DNA of 64,000 nucleotides. Source: Metapseudomonas boanensis (GTDB lineage Bacteria > Pseudomonadota > Gammaproteobacteria > Pseudomonadales > Pseudomonadaceae). The notes beneath the pieces are model-generated. The model was not told where the DNA came from, ran no database searches, and worked only from the letters and a program-made list of their open reading frames with translations. The DNA lies in assembly GCF_018704125.1 (NCBI RefSeq), contig NZ_JAGTIS010000018.1, positions 1-64,000 on the forward strand. The letters are read 5' to 3'. Made by a program: the position numbers and the translations under genes. Shown here in pieces: positions 18,930-28,110 of this stretch (positions are counted from its first letter, which is position 1; each line of letters starts with the position of its first letter).

Positions 18930-19754
18930 TTACTGTGCGGCGGTTTCCAGGTTCACTGGATCGAGCTTCCATTTCTCGGCGATGGCCTTGAGGGTGCCAT
19001 CGGCCTTCAACGCAGATACGGCGTCCTGCACGGCCTGCTTGTCTTGCGGATTGGGGCGCATGTAGGCGCCGAAGATGTCCTTCTCGGGGAAGCTGTAGAG
19101 GGTCTTGAACTGCCCCGGGTTCTGCAGTTCTCGGTAGGCCACTTCGGTGTCCTGGGACAGGCCGGCGGCGGCGCGGCCGACCAGCACCTGTTGTGCCACG
19201 TCGCTGCCTTTCGGGTAGGTCTGCAGTACGGCCGGGGTCTTGCCGGCGGCTTTCAGATCCTCGTTGAGCTTTTCCATGATGGCCACGTAGCGGGTGCCGG
19301 ACTGCACAGCCACCACTTTGCCGGAGAGGTCTTCCAGGCTGTTCAGCTTGAGGTCGCCCTTGCCGCTACCGAACACGACAGTGGCGCTGGAGAGATAGGC
19401 CACGGCATTCAGCTTCTGGATGCGCTCAGGGGTGATCAGGGTGCCGCTGATTACCGCGTCGCAACGCTTGGCATCCAGGCCCGGCAGCAGCCCGGTGAAT
19501 TCGGTGACGATAAAGCGCGGCTTCACGCCCCAGTGCTTGGCCAGGGCGCGGATCAGGTCGGCGTCGAAGCCGCTGGGCTCGCGGTCGCCAGCCTTCTCGA
19601 AGAATTCCAGTGGCGGGAAGGTCGGGTCGGAGCAGACCTGGAAGCTTCCTGAGTTGACGAAGGACGGCTTGGCTTCGGCAGCTAGCAGGGAACTGGCGGC
19701 GGTAGCGGTGAGCAGACCAACGAGGGCAGCCAGTTTCAGCGGACGAATGTTCAT
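18930..19754 (-). CDS. periplasmic amino-acid-type solute-binding protein
   Basis: The 274-residue protein has a Sec signal peptide (to about residue 26, SSLLAAEA). It has the family-3 binding fold: FQVCSDPTFPPLEFFEK, GFDADLIRALAKHWG, then DAVISGTLITPERIQKL. It is the first gene of the five-gene leftward operon (binding protein, permease, ATPase, aldolase, symporter). No ligand can be read directly. The neighbouring guanidinobutyrase gene raises the possibility of a guanidino or amino acid. Confidence 0.92.
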   Translation of the reverse strand: MNIRPLKLAALVGLLTATAASSLLAAEAKPSFVNSGSFQVCSDPTFPPLEFFEKAGDREPSGFDADLIRALAKHWGVKPRFIVTEFTGLLPGLDAKRCDAVISGTLITPERIQKLNAVAYLSSATVVFGSGKGDLKLNSLEDLSGKVVAVQSGTRYVAIMEKLNEDLKAAGKTPAVLQTYPKGSDVAQQVLVGRAAAGLSQDTEVAYRELQNPGQFKTLYSFPEKDIFGAYMRPNPQDKQAVQDAVSALKADGTLKAIAEKWKLDPVNLETAAQ

Positions 19755-19903
19755 CAGTAACTCCTTACAAGGCGTGTTGCATGGTTTTTGTTGGCAGTCG
19801 CAGTAGGTGGAGCCGTTTGTTGTTATGCAGCCTCAGGTGAGCCCTGAGCGGGTGTTTCAGATGCCTTTTCCGAGAAGAGTGCCAGCAGAGCCAGGTAGAG
19901 CAG

Positions 19904-19930
19904 GGAGGCCACCCAGGTTTGGTGGCCTCC
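19904..19930. terminator. 10-bp hairpin after gbuA
   Basis: GGAGGCCACC (19904-19913) and GGTGGCCTCC (19921-19930) form a perfect stem with a 7-base loop, 35 bases after the gbuA stop. No T-run follows on either strand, so termination would be weak or factor-dependent. Confidence 0.5.
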
Positions 19931-19964
19931 GGTACTTACTGCTTTACGTTGCTCATTGCGGCAC

Positions 19965-20924
19965 TCAACGACGGACTACGCCCGGCAGGATGCAGAGCAT
20001 CTCGTACAGCAGATTGGCGCCCAGCAGGGAGGTGTTGCCGGTGGTGTCGTAGGGCGGGGAGACCTCGACCAGGTCGCAGCCGATGATGTCCAGGCCCTGG
20101 CAGCCACGGATGATTTCCATCGCCTGGATGGTGGTCAGGCCACCGATCTCCGGGGTGCCGGTGCCGGGCGCCCAGGCCGGGTCGATGCCGTCGATGTCGA
20201 AGGACAGGTAGACCGGGCCGCCGCCGACTTTCTCGCGGACTTCTGCCATCAGGGGTTCCAGCGACTTGTGCCAGCACTCTTCGGCCTGGACCACGCGGAA
20301 GCCCTGCTTGCGGCTCCAGTTGAAGTCTTCAGCGGTGTAGCCCTGGGCGCGCAGGCCGATCTGCACCACGCGGTCGCAATCGAGCAGGCCTTCTTCCACT
20401 GCGCGGCGGAAGGTGGTGCCGTGGGCAATTTTCTCGCCGAACATGTGGTCGTTGACGTCGGCATGGGCATCGATGTGCACCAGGCCTACCTTGCCGTGCT
20501 TCTTATGGATCGAGCGCAGGATCGGCAAAGTAATGGTGTGGTCGCCGCCCAGGGTCAGCGGCAGGATCCCGTGATCGAGGATACGGTCGTATTCCTGCTC
20601 GATGATACGCACGGCGTCCAGCAGGTTGAAGGTGTTGATGGCGACGTCGCCGATGTCGGCCACGTTCAGCGAATCGAAGGGTGCGGCGCCGGTGGCCATG
20701 TTGTACGGGCGGATCATCACCGATTCGGCGCGGATTTCACGCGGGCCGAAGCGGGTGCCGGAGCGCAGCGAGGTGCCGATGTCCAGCGGTACGCCGACGA
20801 AGGCGGCATCCAGGGCGGCGAGTTCGGCAGGGTCTTGGACGTGCGGCAGGCGAAGCATGGTAGCGATACCGCCAAAACGGGGCATCTCATTGCCGCCCAG
20901 GGGCTGGTGAAGTTTCTTGTCCAC
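19965..20924 (-). CDS. gbuA: guanidinobutyrase
   Basis: GbuA hydrolyses 4-guanidinobutyrate to 4-aminobutyrate and urea, a step in arginine and agmatine breakdown by the arginine oxidase/dehydrogenase routes. The 319-residue product belongs to the manganese ureohydrolase family: LTLGGDHTIT, GLVHIDAHADV and LSFDIDGIDPAWAPGTG supply the binuclear metal ligands. Length and sequence (DKKLHQPLGGNEMPRFGGIA) match P. aeruginosa GbuA as I know it. That supports the GTG start at 20924, with GAGG upstream, rather than the internal ATG. It is divergent from gbuR, as in P. aeruginosa. Confidence 0.94.
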   Translation of the reverse strand: MDKKLHQPLGGNEMPRFGGIATMLRLPHVQDPAELAALDAAFVGVPLDIGTSLRSGTRFGPREIRAESVMIRPYNMATGAAPFDSLNVADIGDVAINTFNLLDAVRIIEQEYDRILDHGILPLTLGGDHTITLPILRSIHKKHGKVGLVHIDAHADVNDHMFGEKIAHGTTFRRAVEEGLLDCDRVVQIGLRAQGYTAEDFNWSRKQGFRVVQAEECWHKSLEPLMAEVREKVGGGPVYLSFDIDGIDPAWAPGTGTPEIGGLTTIQAMEIIRGCQGLDIIGCDLVEVSPPYDTTGNTSLLGANLLYEMLCILPGVVRR

Positions 20925-21100
20925 GGGAGGCCTCACGGTTGTTGTGGTTGTAGGTAGTGGGCGGATTCTGGTGACGAGGCCGGGCCAGAAGAATCGCTGG
21001 CTGCAAATAATTACTTCAAGGATTTCTAAACTATCGGGAGTAGGTAGACTGCATTGCCCTGGCCACCCCAGGTCACTGCTCAACCCTTGTTGGAGCCCCC

Positions 21101-21994
21101 ATGTCCACTGCCATGCCTGACCTGAAACTGCTGCGGATCTTTGCCAGCGTGGTGCGCCACCAGGGTTTTGCCGCTGCCCAGCAGGAGCTGAACCTCTCCA
21201 CTTCAGCCATCAGCACCTACATGAGCCAGCTGGAGGCGCAGGTGGGCCTGACGCTGTGCCATCGGGGGCGTGGCGGGTTTCGCCTGACCAGCAAGGGCGA
21301 GCTGTATTACCAGGAAACGCTGCGTCTGTTGGGGGAACTGGAAAGCTTCGAGCGCTACTCGGCGTCGCTCAAGGGCGAGCTACGCGGCACGCTCAACCTC
21401 GGGGTGCTTGACTCCACCGTCAGCGATCCGGCCCTGCCGCTGGCCGAGGTGATCGGTGCCTACAGCCAGGAACACGCAGCGGTACACCTGCATTTGTCGG
21501 TGATGAGCCCTTACGATCTGCAGCTGGGCGTACTCGACAACCGCCTGGACCTGGCCATTGGCGCCTTCTCCACGCGCATGAACGGCCTGGTTTACCAGCC
21601 GCTCTACCGCGAGCAGCACTGGCTTTACTGCTCCGAGCGTCACCCGCTGTTCAACGAGCGGCGCATTCCCGCTGAACTGATCACCCAGCAACGCATGGTA
21701 GGGCGCGGTTACTGGAGTCAGGCGGAATTGGCGCGGCACGGCTTCAAGCACAGCGCGGCGACGGTGGAAAGTATGGAAGCGCAGCTGATCCTGGTGCTGT
21801 CCGGGGCCTACATCGGCTACCTGCCGGAGCACTACGCCCAGGCCTGGGTGGAGCAAAAGCGCCTACGCGTGTTGCTACCGGCGACCTTTGGTTATCAGGC
21901 GCCGTTTTCCATGATCCTGCGGCGCGGGCGGGCGAAGGAGCCGCTGATCCTGACCTTCCGTGACCTGCTTCGGGCGCAGTTGAACTTGCGTTGA
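21101..21994 (+). CDS. gbuR: LysR-family regulator of guanidinobutyrate catabolism
   Basis: The 297-residue LysR protein (helix-turn-helix MPDLKLLRIFASVVRHQGFA, AAQQELNLSTSAISTYMSQLE) is divergent from gbuA with 176 bases between the starts. This is the arrangement of GbuR-gbuA in P. aeruginosa, where GbuR activates gbuA with guanidinobutyrate. The intergenic region is AT-rich around 21000-21030 (CAAATAATTACTTCAAGG), which probably holds the divergent promoters. Confidence 0.88.
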   Translation: MSTAMPDLKLLRIFASVVRHQGFAAAQQELNLSTSAISTYMSQLEAQVGLTLCHRGRGGFRLTSKGELYYQETLRLLGELESFERYSASLKGELRGTLNLGVLDSTVSDPALPLAEVIGAYSQEHAAVHLHLSVMSPYDLQLGVLDNRLDLAIGAFSTRMNGLVYQPLYREQHWLYCSERHPLFNERRIPAELITQQRMVGRGYWSQAELARHGFKHSAATVESMEAQLILVLSGAYIGYLPEHYAQAWVEQKRLRVLLPATFGYQAPFSMILRRGRAKEPLILTFRDLLRAQLNLR

Positions 21995-22043
21995 GCGATG
22001 CCGATGGCGCTGTGGCACACTGCACGGCCGAGGAGAATTGGCC

Positions 22044-22643
22044 ATGCCCCGTCTGCAATGCCCGCGCTGCCTGCGCCCCGAAACCCACTGCTTGTGCCCG
22101 CTGATTCCCTGTCTGAGTAGCCGGACGCGTGTGCTCGTGCTGCAGCACCCCAGCGAGGTCGGTCATGCACTGAACACTGCACGTCTGGCGACCATGGGTC
22201 TGGAAAATGCCGAGTTGCGGGTAGGTGAAGTGTTCGAGGACCTGCAGGGCGTCCTGTCTGACCCGAATTACCGCGCATGCCTCCTGTTTCCCGGCGAAGA
22301 CGCCTCGCCGTTGGCTGAGGTTTCCAGTGATCTGCGGCCGATGCTGTTAATTGTGCCGGATGGCACCTGGCGCAAGGCGCGAAAGCTGCTGCACCTGAAC
22401 CCGGCGCTGGCGGACTTGCCGCGGGTCACCCTGCCATCGAATTTGCAATCGCGCTATCGCCTGCGCAAGGCGCCCATGGCAGGTGCCCTTTCGACCATCG
22501 AGGCCATTGCCACCGCGCTGGACATTCTCGAAGCGCCGGCCCGCTTCGATGCATTGCTGCGGCCCTTCGAGGCTTTGATCGAAGGGCAGATCGTTGCGAT
22601 GGGGGAGGAGACGTTCCAGCGCAATCATGCCGGTGGGGAGTAA
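22044..22643 (+). CDS. DTW-domain tRNA-uridine aminocarboxypropyltransferase-like protein
   Basis: This 199-residue DTW-domain protein carries the N-terminal zinc cysteines CPRCLRPETHCLC and the family motif, here LIVPDGTWRKARKLL (DGTW in place of D-x-T-W). DTW proteins include TapT/YfiP, which makes acp3U in tRNA from S-adenosylmethionine. The ATG at 22044 sits 8 bases after GGAG; a TTG two codons earlier is less likely. It is probably a single-gene unit. Confidence 0.87.
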   Translation: MPRLQCPRCLRPETHCLCPLIPCLSSRTRVLVLQHPSEVGHALNTARLATMGLENAELRVGEVFEDLQGVLSDPNYRACLLFPGEDASPLAEVSSDLRPMLLIVPDGTWRKARKLLHLNPALADLPRVTLPSNLQSRYRLRKAPMAGALSTIEAIATALDILEAPARFDALLRPFEALIEGQIVAMGEETFQRNHAGGE

Positions 22644-22673
22644 GGGCTGGAGGGGCAAGGCGTTGGTCTGCTT

Positions 22674-22694
22674 TGCGAATGAATTCGCACCCAA
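22674..22694. repeat. single REP-type core GCGAATGAATTCGC
   Basis: One copy of the GCGAATGAATTCGC palindrome found elsewhere in the window. It lies between the convergent DTW and lapC genes. Confidence 0.5.
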
Positions 22695-22741
22695 GATCAG
22701 GGCAGGGCAGGGGTTTTGTCATGCGAATACTCATACTCTCC

Positions 22742-24094
22742 CTAGCGCTCCCGCATGGCCTCTTGCCTGGCCTTGAGCACGGGTTTGAGCAGGTAATCCA
22801 GCACGGTCTTCTCGCCGGTGATGATATCTACCGTGGCGATCATGCCGGGGATGATCAGCAGGGGATGGTCGTCCTTGCCCAGATGGCTTTTTTCGGTCCG
22901 CACCTGGATCAGGTAGTAGCTCTTGCCCTCTTCATCGGTGATGGTGTCGGCACCGATCAGCTCCAGGTTGGCTTTCATCCCCCCATAGATGGTGTAGTCG
23001 TAGGCGCTGAACTTGACCATGGCTTTCTGGCCCGGATGAAGGAAGGCCACGTCCTGCGGGCGAATGCGCGCCTCGATCAGCAGACTGTCCTCCAACGGCA
23101 CCACTTCCACCAGGTCGCTCCCGGGCTGGACGACACCGCCTATGGTGTTGACCTTGAGCTGCTTGATGATTCCGTGAACCGGCGAGACGACGGTCGTGCG
23201 GCTCACCCGGTCATCGATCGCTTTGCTGGTGGAGGTGATCTTCGACAGTTCGGTGCGTACCTCGTTGAGTTCCTTGAAGGCGTCGGAGCGGAACGACAGG
23301 CGACTTTCCTCCATTTTTCGCTCGATCTCCGCCACGGCTGATTCCGCCCGGGGGATTGCCAGGGTAGTGGCATTGAGCTCGCCGCGGGTTTCCACGGCAC
23401 TGCGTTGCAGGCGCAGGATTTCCACCTGGGAGATGGCGCCAGACTTCACCAGCGGCTGCGACATGTTCAGTTCTTGCTGGATCAGGCCCAGGCTGGAGCG
23501 GTATTGCTGCGCCTTGGAGCGGAACTCCGCAAGCTCCTGGGTCTTTTGCCGCAGCTGCTCGCTGAGAATGCGTTGTTCGCTCTCCAGCCGTTGCATGCGG
23601 GCGCTGTACAGGGACAGTTCGTCTGCTGCCAGCTGTGGAGCGTCCTTGGTGATTTCCTCGGGAAGGGCGATGGGCCGGTCCTCCGCTTCGGCCGAGAGCC
23701 GCTCGACGCGTGCGAGCAGGGCGAGACGGTCGGCCTCTGTTTCACCCTTGTTGGAGAGGAACCGTGTGTCATCCAGGCGCAGCAATACGGCCCCCTTGTC
23801 CACCACTTGGCCTTCGCGGACGAGGATTTCCGAAACGATGCCGCCCTCCAGGTTCTGGATCACTTGGACCTTGCTGGACGGTATCGCTTTGCCTTCGCCG
23901 GTGGTGACTTCTTCCAGGACCGCGAAGCGGGCCCAGATCAGGGCTATCAGTAGCAGGCTGCAGGCGGTCCAGACGGTCATCCGGGCGGTTCGCGGGGTGT
24001 CCTCCAGCAGTGCGCCTGTCACTTCGGGCATGAACTCGGTATCTGGCGACCCGCGTTTGCCGAAGTAGCCGAGCGATGGGCTGGTGCGATCCAT
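22742..24094 (-). CDS. lapC: type I secretion membrane-fusion protein LapC
   Basis: The HlyD-family adaptor links the inner-membrane ABC protein to the outer-membrane channel. The 450 residues show one N-terminal membrane anchor (about residues 39-58), a lipoyl-like half (IQNLEGGIVSEILVREGQVVDKG), a long coiled coil (about 150-290) and a beta-barrel C domain ending IIPGMIATVDIITGEKTVLDY, the typical LapC/PrtE end. The ATG at 24094 has GAGGAG seven bases upstream. An ATG at 24109 overlaps the lapB stop and is the alternative. It is third in the lapE-lapB-lapC operon. Confidence 0.92.
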   Translation of the reverse strand: MDRTSPSLGYFGKRGSPDTEFMPEVTGALLEDTPRTARMTVWTACSLLLIALIWARFAVLEEVTTGEGKAIPSSKVQVIQNLEGGIVSEILVREGQVVDKGAVLLRLDDTRFLSNKGETEADRLALLARVERLSAEAEDRPIALPEEITKDAPQLAADELSLYSARMQRLESEQRILSEQLRQKTQELAEFRSKAQQYRSSLGLIQQELNMSQPLVKSGAISQVEILRLQRSAVETRGELNATTLAIPRAESAVAEIERKMEESRLSFRSDAFKELNEVRTELSKITSTSKAIDDRVSRTTVVSPVHGIIKQLKVNTIGGVVQPGSDLVEVVPLEDSLLIEARIRPQDVAFLHPGQKAMVKFSAYDYTIYGGMKANLELIGADTITDEEGKSYYLIQVRTEKSHLGKDDHPLLIIPGMIATVDIITGEKTVLDYLLKPVLKARQEAMRER

Positions 24095-24105
24095 CAGGCG
24101 TCTCC

Positions 24106-26265
24106 TCATCCTGCTGCCGGGCCGATCCGACCTTTGCGCAGGGCGTCGATGACGGAGTCCTTGGGACCGTCTGCCATGATCTTGCCGTTATCCAGCACGA
24201 TCAGACGGTCGACGAGTGCAAGCATCGAGGTTCGGTGGGTAATGAGAATCAGTGTCTTGGCCCTTGCCCAGTCTTGCAGACGTTGCCTGACGGCATCTTC
24301 GCTGCTGTTGTCCATGGCGCTGGTGGGCTCGTCGAGTACCAGCATAGGTGGGTTGAGAAGCAAGGCTCGCGCGAGCAGGACTGTCTGACGTTGCCCGCCG
24401 GAGAGCAACTGGCCGCGTTCGCCGACAGGGCGGTCATAGCCTTGTGGGTGCTGTCGAGCCAGGTCGGCGACGCCGGTCAACTCGGCCACCTCGAGCATGC
24501 GCTCGTCACTGACATAGCGTGCGCCGAGGGTCAGGTTGTCGCGCAGTGAGCCGGCCAGCAGCGGCAGGTCATGGCTGACATAGCCTATGTGTTGGCGCAG
24601 GTCGGCGACATCCAGTTGCCGCAGGTCGATTCCATCCAGTAACAACTGGCCCTTGTCGGGTGTGTAGAAGTTGAGGATCAGCCGCGCGAGGGTGCTTTTG
24701 CCCGAGCCGCTACGACCGATGATGCCAACCTTTTCGCCAGCGGCGAGCTTGATGTTGAGATGTGAAAGCGCCGGCGTCGATTGCCCCGGATAGCTGAACT
24801 CGACGTCGCGAAGCTCCAGGTTGCCCTTGATCTGCGCACGCTCGAGGGGACGCTGACTCGATTCGCGTTCCTGCGGCAGGTTCATCAACGCATTGGTGGA
24901 TTTCATGGTCGCGCGTGTTTGCTGGTAGCGCGTGATCAGCCCGGCAATTTGTCCGAGGGGGGCGAGCACTCGGCTGTTGAGCATGTAGCAGGCAACCAGG
25001 GCGCCGACGCTGAGGTTGCCGGCAATGATGCCGTAGACGCCGGCGACGATCATCGCGAGGCCGGCGAATTGCTGCATGAACAGTGTGCCGTTGGTGGCCA
25101 GGGCCGAGAGGAACCTGGCGTGACTGTCGAGTCGGGTCAGGGCACCATGGGTGCGTTCCCAGTGATGCTGTCGCTCGCTTTCCGCGCCCCAGGCCTTGAG
25201 TGTCTCAAGGCCGGAGAGAGTCTCGATCAGCAGGGCCTGGCGTTCACCGCCCAGGGCCAGGCTGCGTTGTACCGTGTCTCGCAGCCTGGACTGGATGATG
25301 AAGGCGAAAAGTGCGGTCAGCGGAAAGGCGAGGATCGGGATCACCACGAGCCAGCCGCTCAGCAACCCGATCACTGCCAGCATGAGGATCGAGAAGGGCA
25401 GGTCGATCAGGCTGGTCAGGGTGACTGCAGTGAGGAACTCCCGCAGTCCCTGGAAGTCCTGGATACTCTGGGCGAACCCGCCGACCGTGACCGGCCGCGC
25501 CTTCATTGACATGCCGGTGATGCGCTCGAAGAGCGTGGCCGAGAGCACGACATCGGTCTTCTTCCCGGCGCTATCCAGGAGGTGGGCGCGCAGGACACGC
25601 AGCAGCAAGTCGAAGCCGGTGCCGATCAACAAGCCGATGGCCAGCACCCAAAGCGTCGAAGTGGCTTGGTTGGGCACGACGCGGTCGTAGGTCTGCATGA
25701 CGAACAACGGCACCAGCATGCCCAGAAGGTTGATCAACAGACTGGCCAGCATGGCGTCGGCATAGAGCCAGCGGGACAGTTTCAGGGTGTCGCGGAACCA
25801 GGCCTGTACCCGCGGCACCAGCGGGTGCCGGGCCTCTTCCAGTTCATGGCGAGGGCGGGCGAACAGGGCTTGGCCACTGTACTCGAGAGCCAGTTGCTCC
25901 GGCTCCACCCACTGCTCCCCACCGTCGGCCTCACAGGGGAGGATCAGTGCGCGCCCATCCTTGGCCCATTGGCGGAGTACGGCGCTACGACCGTCTTTGA
26001 GCAGCAGCAGGACGGGCAGGTTGAGGGGCGAAATGGCCGTCAGCTGGCGATGCAGCAGGCGACCCTGGAGCCCGGCACGCGCCGCCGCGCGTGTCAGAAG
26101 TTCAGCGCTCAGACGTTGCCCTGGCAGGGGCAGACCGGCGGTGAGGCTGGCACGACTTGCCGCACACTCATGCAGCCGGCAGAGGATCAGCAGCCCATCG
26201 AGCAGCGGGTCGTCATGACTCTGCCTCGGGTCGATCGGTGGGTCGGTCCGTTCCATGCTGGTCAC
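24106..26265 (-). CDS. lapB: type I secretion ABC exporter LapB
   Basis: The 719-residue exporter has an N-terminal C39-like domain (about 20-145), a six-segment membrane domain (about 170-450) and a C-terminal ATPase with [24 protein letters not shown] and VLDEPTSAMD. The C39-like domain appears to lack a catalytic Cys-His pair, as expected for exporters that do not cleave their substrate. The start is GTG 26265 with AAGGAG upstream; ATG 26256 is possible. It lies 22 bases after lapE and should export the adjacent adhesin. Confidence 0.93.
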   Translation of the reverse strand: MTSMERTDPPIDPRQSHDDPLLDGLLILCRLHECAASRASLTAGLPLPGQRLSAELLTRAAARAGLQGRLLHRQLTAISPLNLPVLLLLKDGRSAVLRQWAKDGRALILPCEADGGEQWVEPEQLALEYSGQALFARPRHELEEARHPLVPRVQAWFRDTLKLSRWLYADAMLASLLINLLGMLVPLFVMQTYDRVVPNQATSTLWVLAIGLLIGTGFDLLLRVLRAHLLDSAGKKTDVVLSATLFERITGMSMKARPVTVGGFAQSIQDFQGLREFLTAVTLTSLIDLPFSILMLAVIGLLSGWLVVIPILAFPLTALFAFIIQSRLRDTVQRSLALGGERQALLIETLSGLETLKAWGAESERQHHWERTHGALTRLDSHARFLSALATNGTLFMQQFAGLAMIVAGVYGIIAGNLSVGALVACYMLNSRVLAPLGQIAGLITRYQQTRATMKSTNALMNLPQERESSQRPLERAQIKGNLELRDVEFSYPGQSTPALSHLNIKLAAGEKVGIIGRSGSGKSTLARLILNFYTPDKGQLLLDGIDLRQLDVADLRQHIGYVSHDLPLLAGSLRDNLTLGARYVSDERMLEVAELTGVADLARQHPQGYDRPVGERGQLLSGGQRQTVLLARALLLNPPMLVLDEPTSAMDNSSEDAVRQRLQDWARAKTLILITHRTSMLALVDRLIVLDNGKIMADGPKDSVIDALRKGRIGPAAG

Positions 26266-26287
26266 CGGCTGACTCTCCTTGATGAAG

Positions 26288-27643
26288 TCACTGCATGTCC
26301 GGCAATTTGGCGTCGCTCTTCACCTCGGTGAGGGCTACGGCTTCGGCAGGTACTACGACATTCTGCCGGCGCAGCAGGTCGCCCATGGCGGAGATGACCC
26401 GGTACATGGAGAACTCTTCCGTGTAGCGCACATCGGTGTAACGGCGGTTGGCGGTGAAGAGTTCGTTCTCGCTGTCGAGCAAGTCGAGCAGAGTGCGTTG
26501 GCCGAGGCTGAACTGCTGCTGGTAGGCCTCGCGGACCCTGGCGGTGTAGTCGGCATAGGCACGGGCTTCCGGCGTCTGCTTGCGGGCGTTCTCCATGGCG
26601 TTCCAGGCCAGCATGAGGTTCTCGTTGAGTACCCGCAGTGCGTTGTTGCGAATGTCCATTGACTGGTTGATCTGGTACGCCGCGGCCTGCAGTCGGGCCT
26701 TGTCGCGCATGCCGTTGTACAGGTTGTAGTTCATCACCACCCCGGCTCGCCAGGTGTTGTAGTGGCCCTCATCGCCCTGCACGTTATCGTCAGCCGTAGT
26801 GGCCAACTCGGCATCGAGTCGTGGATAGAAAGGCGACTTGGCGGATTCGTACTGCTTCTCCGCGGCTTGTACATCAGCCTGGGCGGATTTGAGCAGCGGG
26901 TTGTTTTCCATCACTCCCTGGCGCGCCGCCAGAATATCGGCGGGCATTTCGCCCTTGACGGTGGCCGGCGACACCAACTCGTCTGCAGGTACGCCAACGG
27001 CGCTGAAGAAACTGGCCTCGGCATCGGCCAGGTTGACCTCTTCGGTGTAGAGGTTGTTCTTGGCCAGCGCCAGGCGCGCCTCGGCCTGGTCGAAGTCGGC
27101 GGCGCTCCCTACGCCACGCTCGCTGCGCAGGCGAATCTGGTCGTGAATGCGTTGGTGTGCCTGCAGGTTGTTGCGGGCCAGGGTCACCATCTCGCGGCGC
27201 TTGAGCACGTCGAGATAAACCTCGACGGTACGCAGGGCCAGGCTTTCGGCAGTGCCCAGGGTGAAGTAAGCACGTGAGTTGACGACGGCCTTGGTGCGCT
27301 CGACTTCGTTCGGCGTGTTGAATCCGTCGAAGATCATTTGCCGCAGACGCAGTTCGGCGTCACGAAAGTTCAGGGTTTCCTTGTTGTGGTCGCCGAGGGC
27401 TCGCGTAGTGGGGCTGTCGGACTGCTCTCTACCGATACCGGTTATCAGGTCGACAGTCGGTTGGTATCCACCCTTCGCCACTTTGACTTCTTCATCTGCA
27501 ACCAGGCGATCGCTTGCGCTCGCCTGAAGTTCCGGGTGTTTGTCCAAGGTGCTCTGAATCGCTTCAGAGAGCGTCATGGCGTTGATCTGAGTAGATGCCA
27601 TGGCCAACAGGATGCTGCTCCACAGAGGGCTGAATCTACGCAT
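26288..27643 (-). CDS. lapE: TolC-family outer-membrane channel LapE
   Basis: The 451-residue TolC-family protein has a signal peptide (MRRFSPLWSSILLAMAST to about residue 22) and repeated coiled-coil/barrel halves. Markers include the LSEAIQSTLDKHPELQAS start, RGVGSAADFDQAEARLALA and YQQQFSLGQRTLLDLLDSE. The ATG at 27643 has AAGGAG upstream; longer frames extend into the promoter. It is the first gene of the secretion operon and is divergent from the adhesin gene. In Lap systems the channel also holds the adhesin at the cell surface. Confidence 0.93.
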   Translation of the reverse strand: MRRFSPLWSSILLAMASTQINAMTLSEAIQSTLDKHPELQASASDRLVADEEVKVAKGGYQPTVDLITGIGREQSDSPTTRALGDHNKETLNFRDAELRLRQMIFDGFNTPNEVERTKAVVNSRAYFTLGTAESLALRTVEVYLDVLKRREMVTLARNNLQAHQRIHDQIRLRSERGVGSAADFDQAEARLALAKNNLYTEEVNLADAEASFFSAVGVPADELVSPATVKGEMPADILAARQGVMENNPLLKSAQADVQAAEKQYESAKSPFYPRLDAELATTADDNVQGDEGHYNTWRAGVVMNYNLYNGMRDKARLQAAAYQINQSMDIRNNALRVLNENLMLAWNAMENARKQTPEARAYADYTARVREAYQQQFSLGQRTLLDLLDSENELFTANRRYTDVRYTEEFSMYRVISAMGDLLRRQNVVVPAEAVALTEVKSDAKLPDMQ

Positions 27644-28110
27644 TTTGGGTATTTCTCCTTGTTCAATTCTCTGGTTCCTGTCGCCATAAAATTGGCGCAA
27701 ATCACTAGCAAACCGTTTCATGCTTGTAACAACAGAGCTAAGAACATCTGTTGGCCAAGCTAAGAAGAATTTGGAACAAGCACTATTTCGAAAAATTCTT
27801 ATGCGCTCGTCGGAAATCACGACATCTTCAGATCCAGTAGCTCCCGTTTTTTGAGGCCTATGGCCCGCTTCGGGGATGCGAATCAAGGTCAGGCACAGTT
27901 AAAGAAATGCTCAGGGCGGAAACCCTTTGATGGAGTAGTGCGGTGTCAAGGTGATTGACGGTTTTTTGACGATATCCCCTTCGACGTCGTTCTTTTTCGG
28001 CCATCTGGCATTTCTTCTTCGCGTACCGTCAGGTTCAGAAGGTGCTGCGACCCTTGTGTATGGGGATTCGGCGCTGTCTGGCTGACAGCAGCGGTACGGA
28101 GGAAGGACGC
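27644..28110. promoter_or_regulatory. divergent lapE / adhesin control region
   Basis: This 467-base non-coding, relatively AT-rich region separates the secretion operon from the adhesin gene. It contains two direct copies of AGCTAAGAA (27736-27744 and 27758-27766), 22 bases apart or two helical turns. The first overlaps the inverted repeat CAACAGA-N10-TCTGTTG (27730-27753). These symmetries suggest a regulator binding on one face of the helix. I could not define -35/-10 boxes with confidence. Confidence 0.45.

Noticed and set aside
24107-24109. ATG 24109 as lapC start
   Set aside because: It overlaps the lapB stop but has no ribosome site at the proper distance; ATG 24094 has GAGGAG seven bases upstream.
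27946-27960. GTCA-N7-TGAC, resembling a FleQ box near the adhesin gene
   Set aside because: The FleQ consensus has six bases between GTCA and TGAC and an AT-rich centre; here the spacer is seven and reads AGGTGAT. FleQ control of lap genes is plausible but this site does not prove it.
28005-28025. TGGCATTTCTTCTTCGC as a sigma-54 promoter for the adhesin
   Set aside because: The GC of the putative -12 element is two bases too far from the -24 GG.
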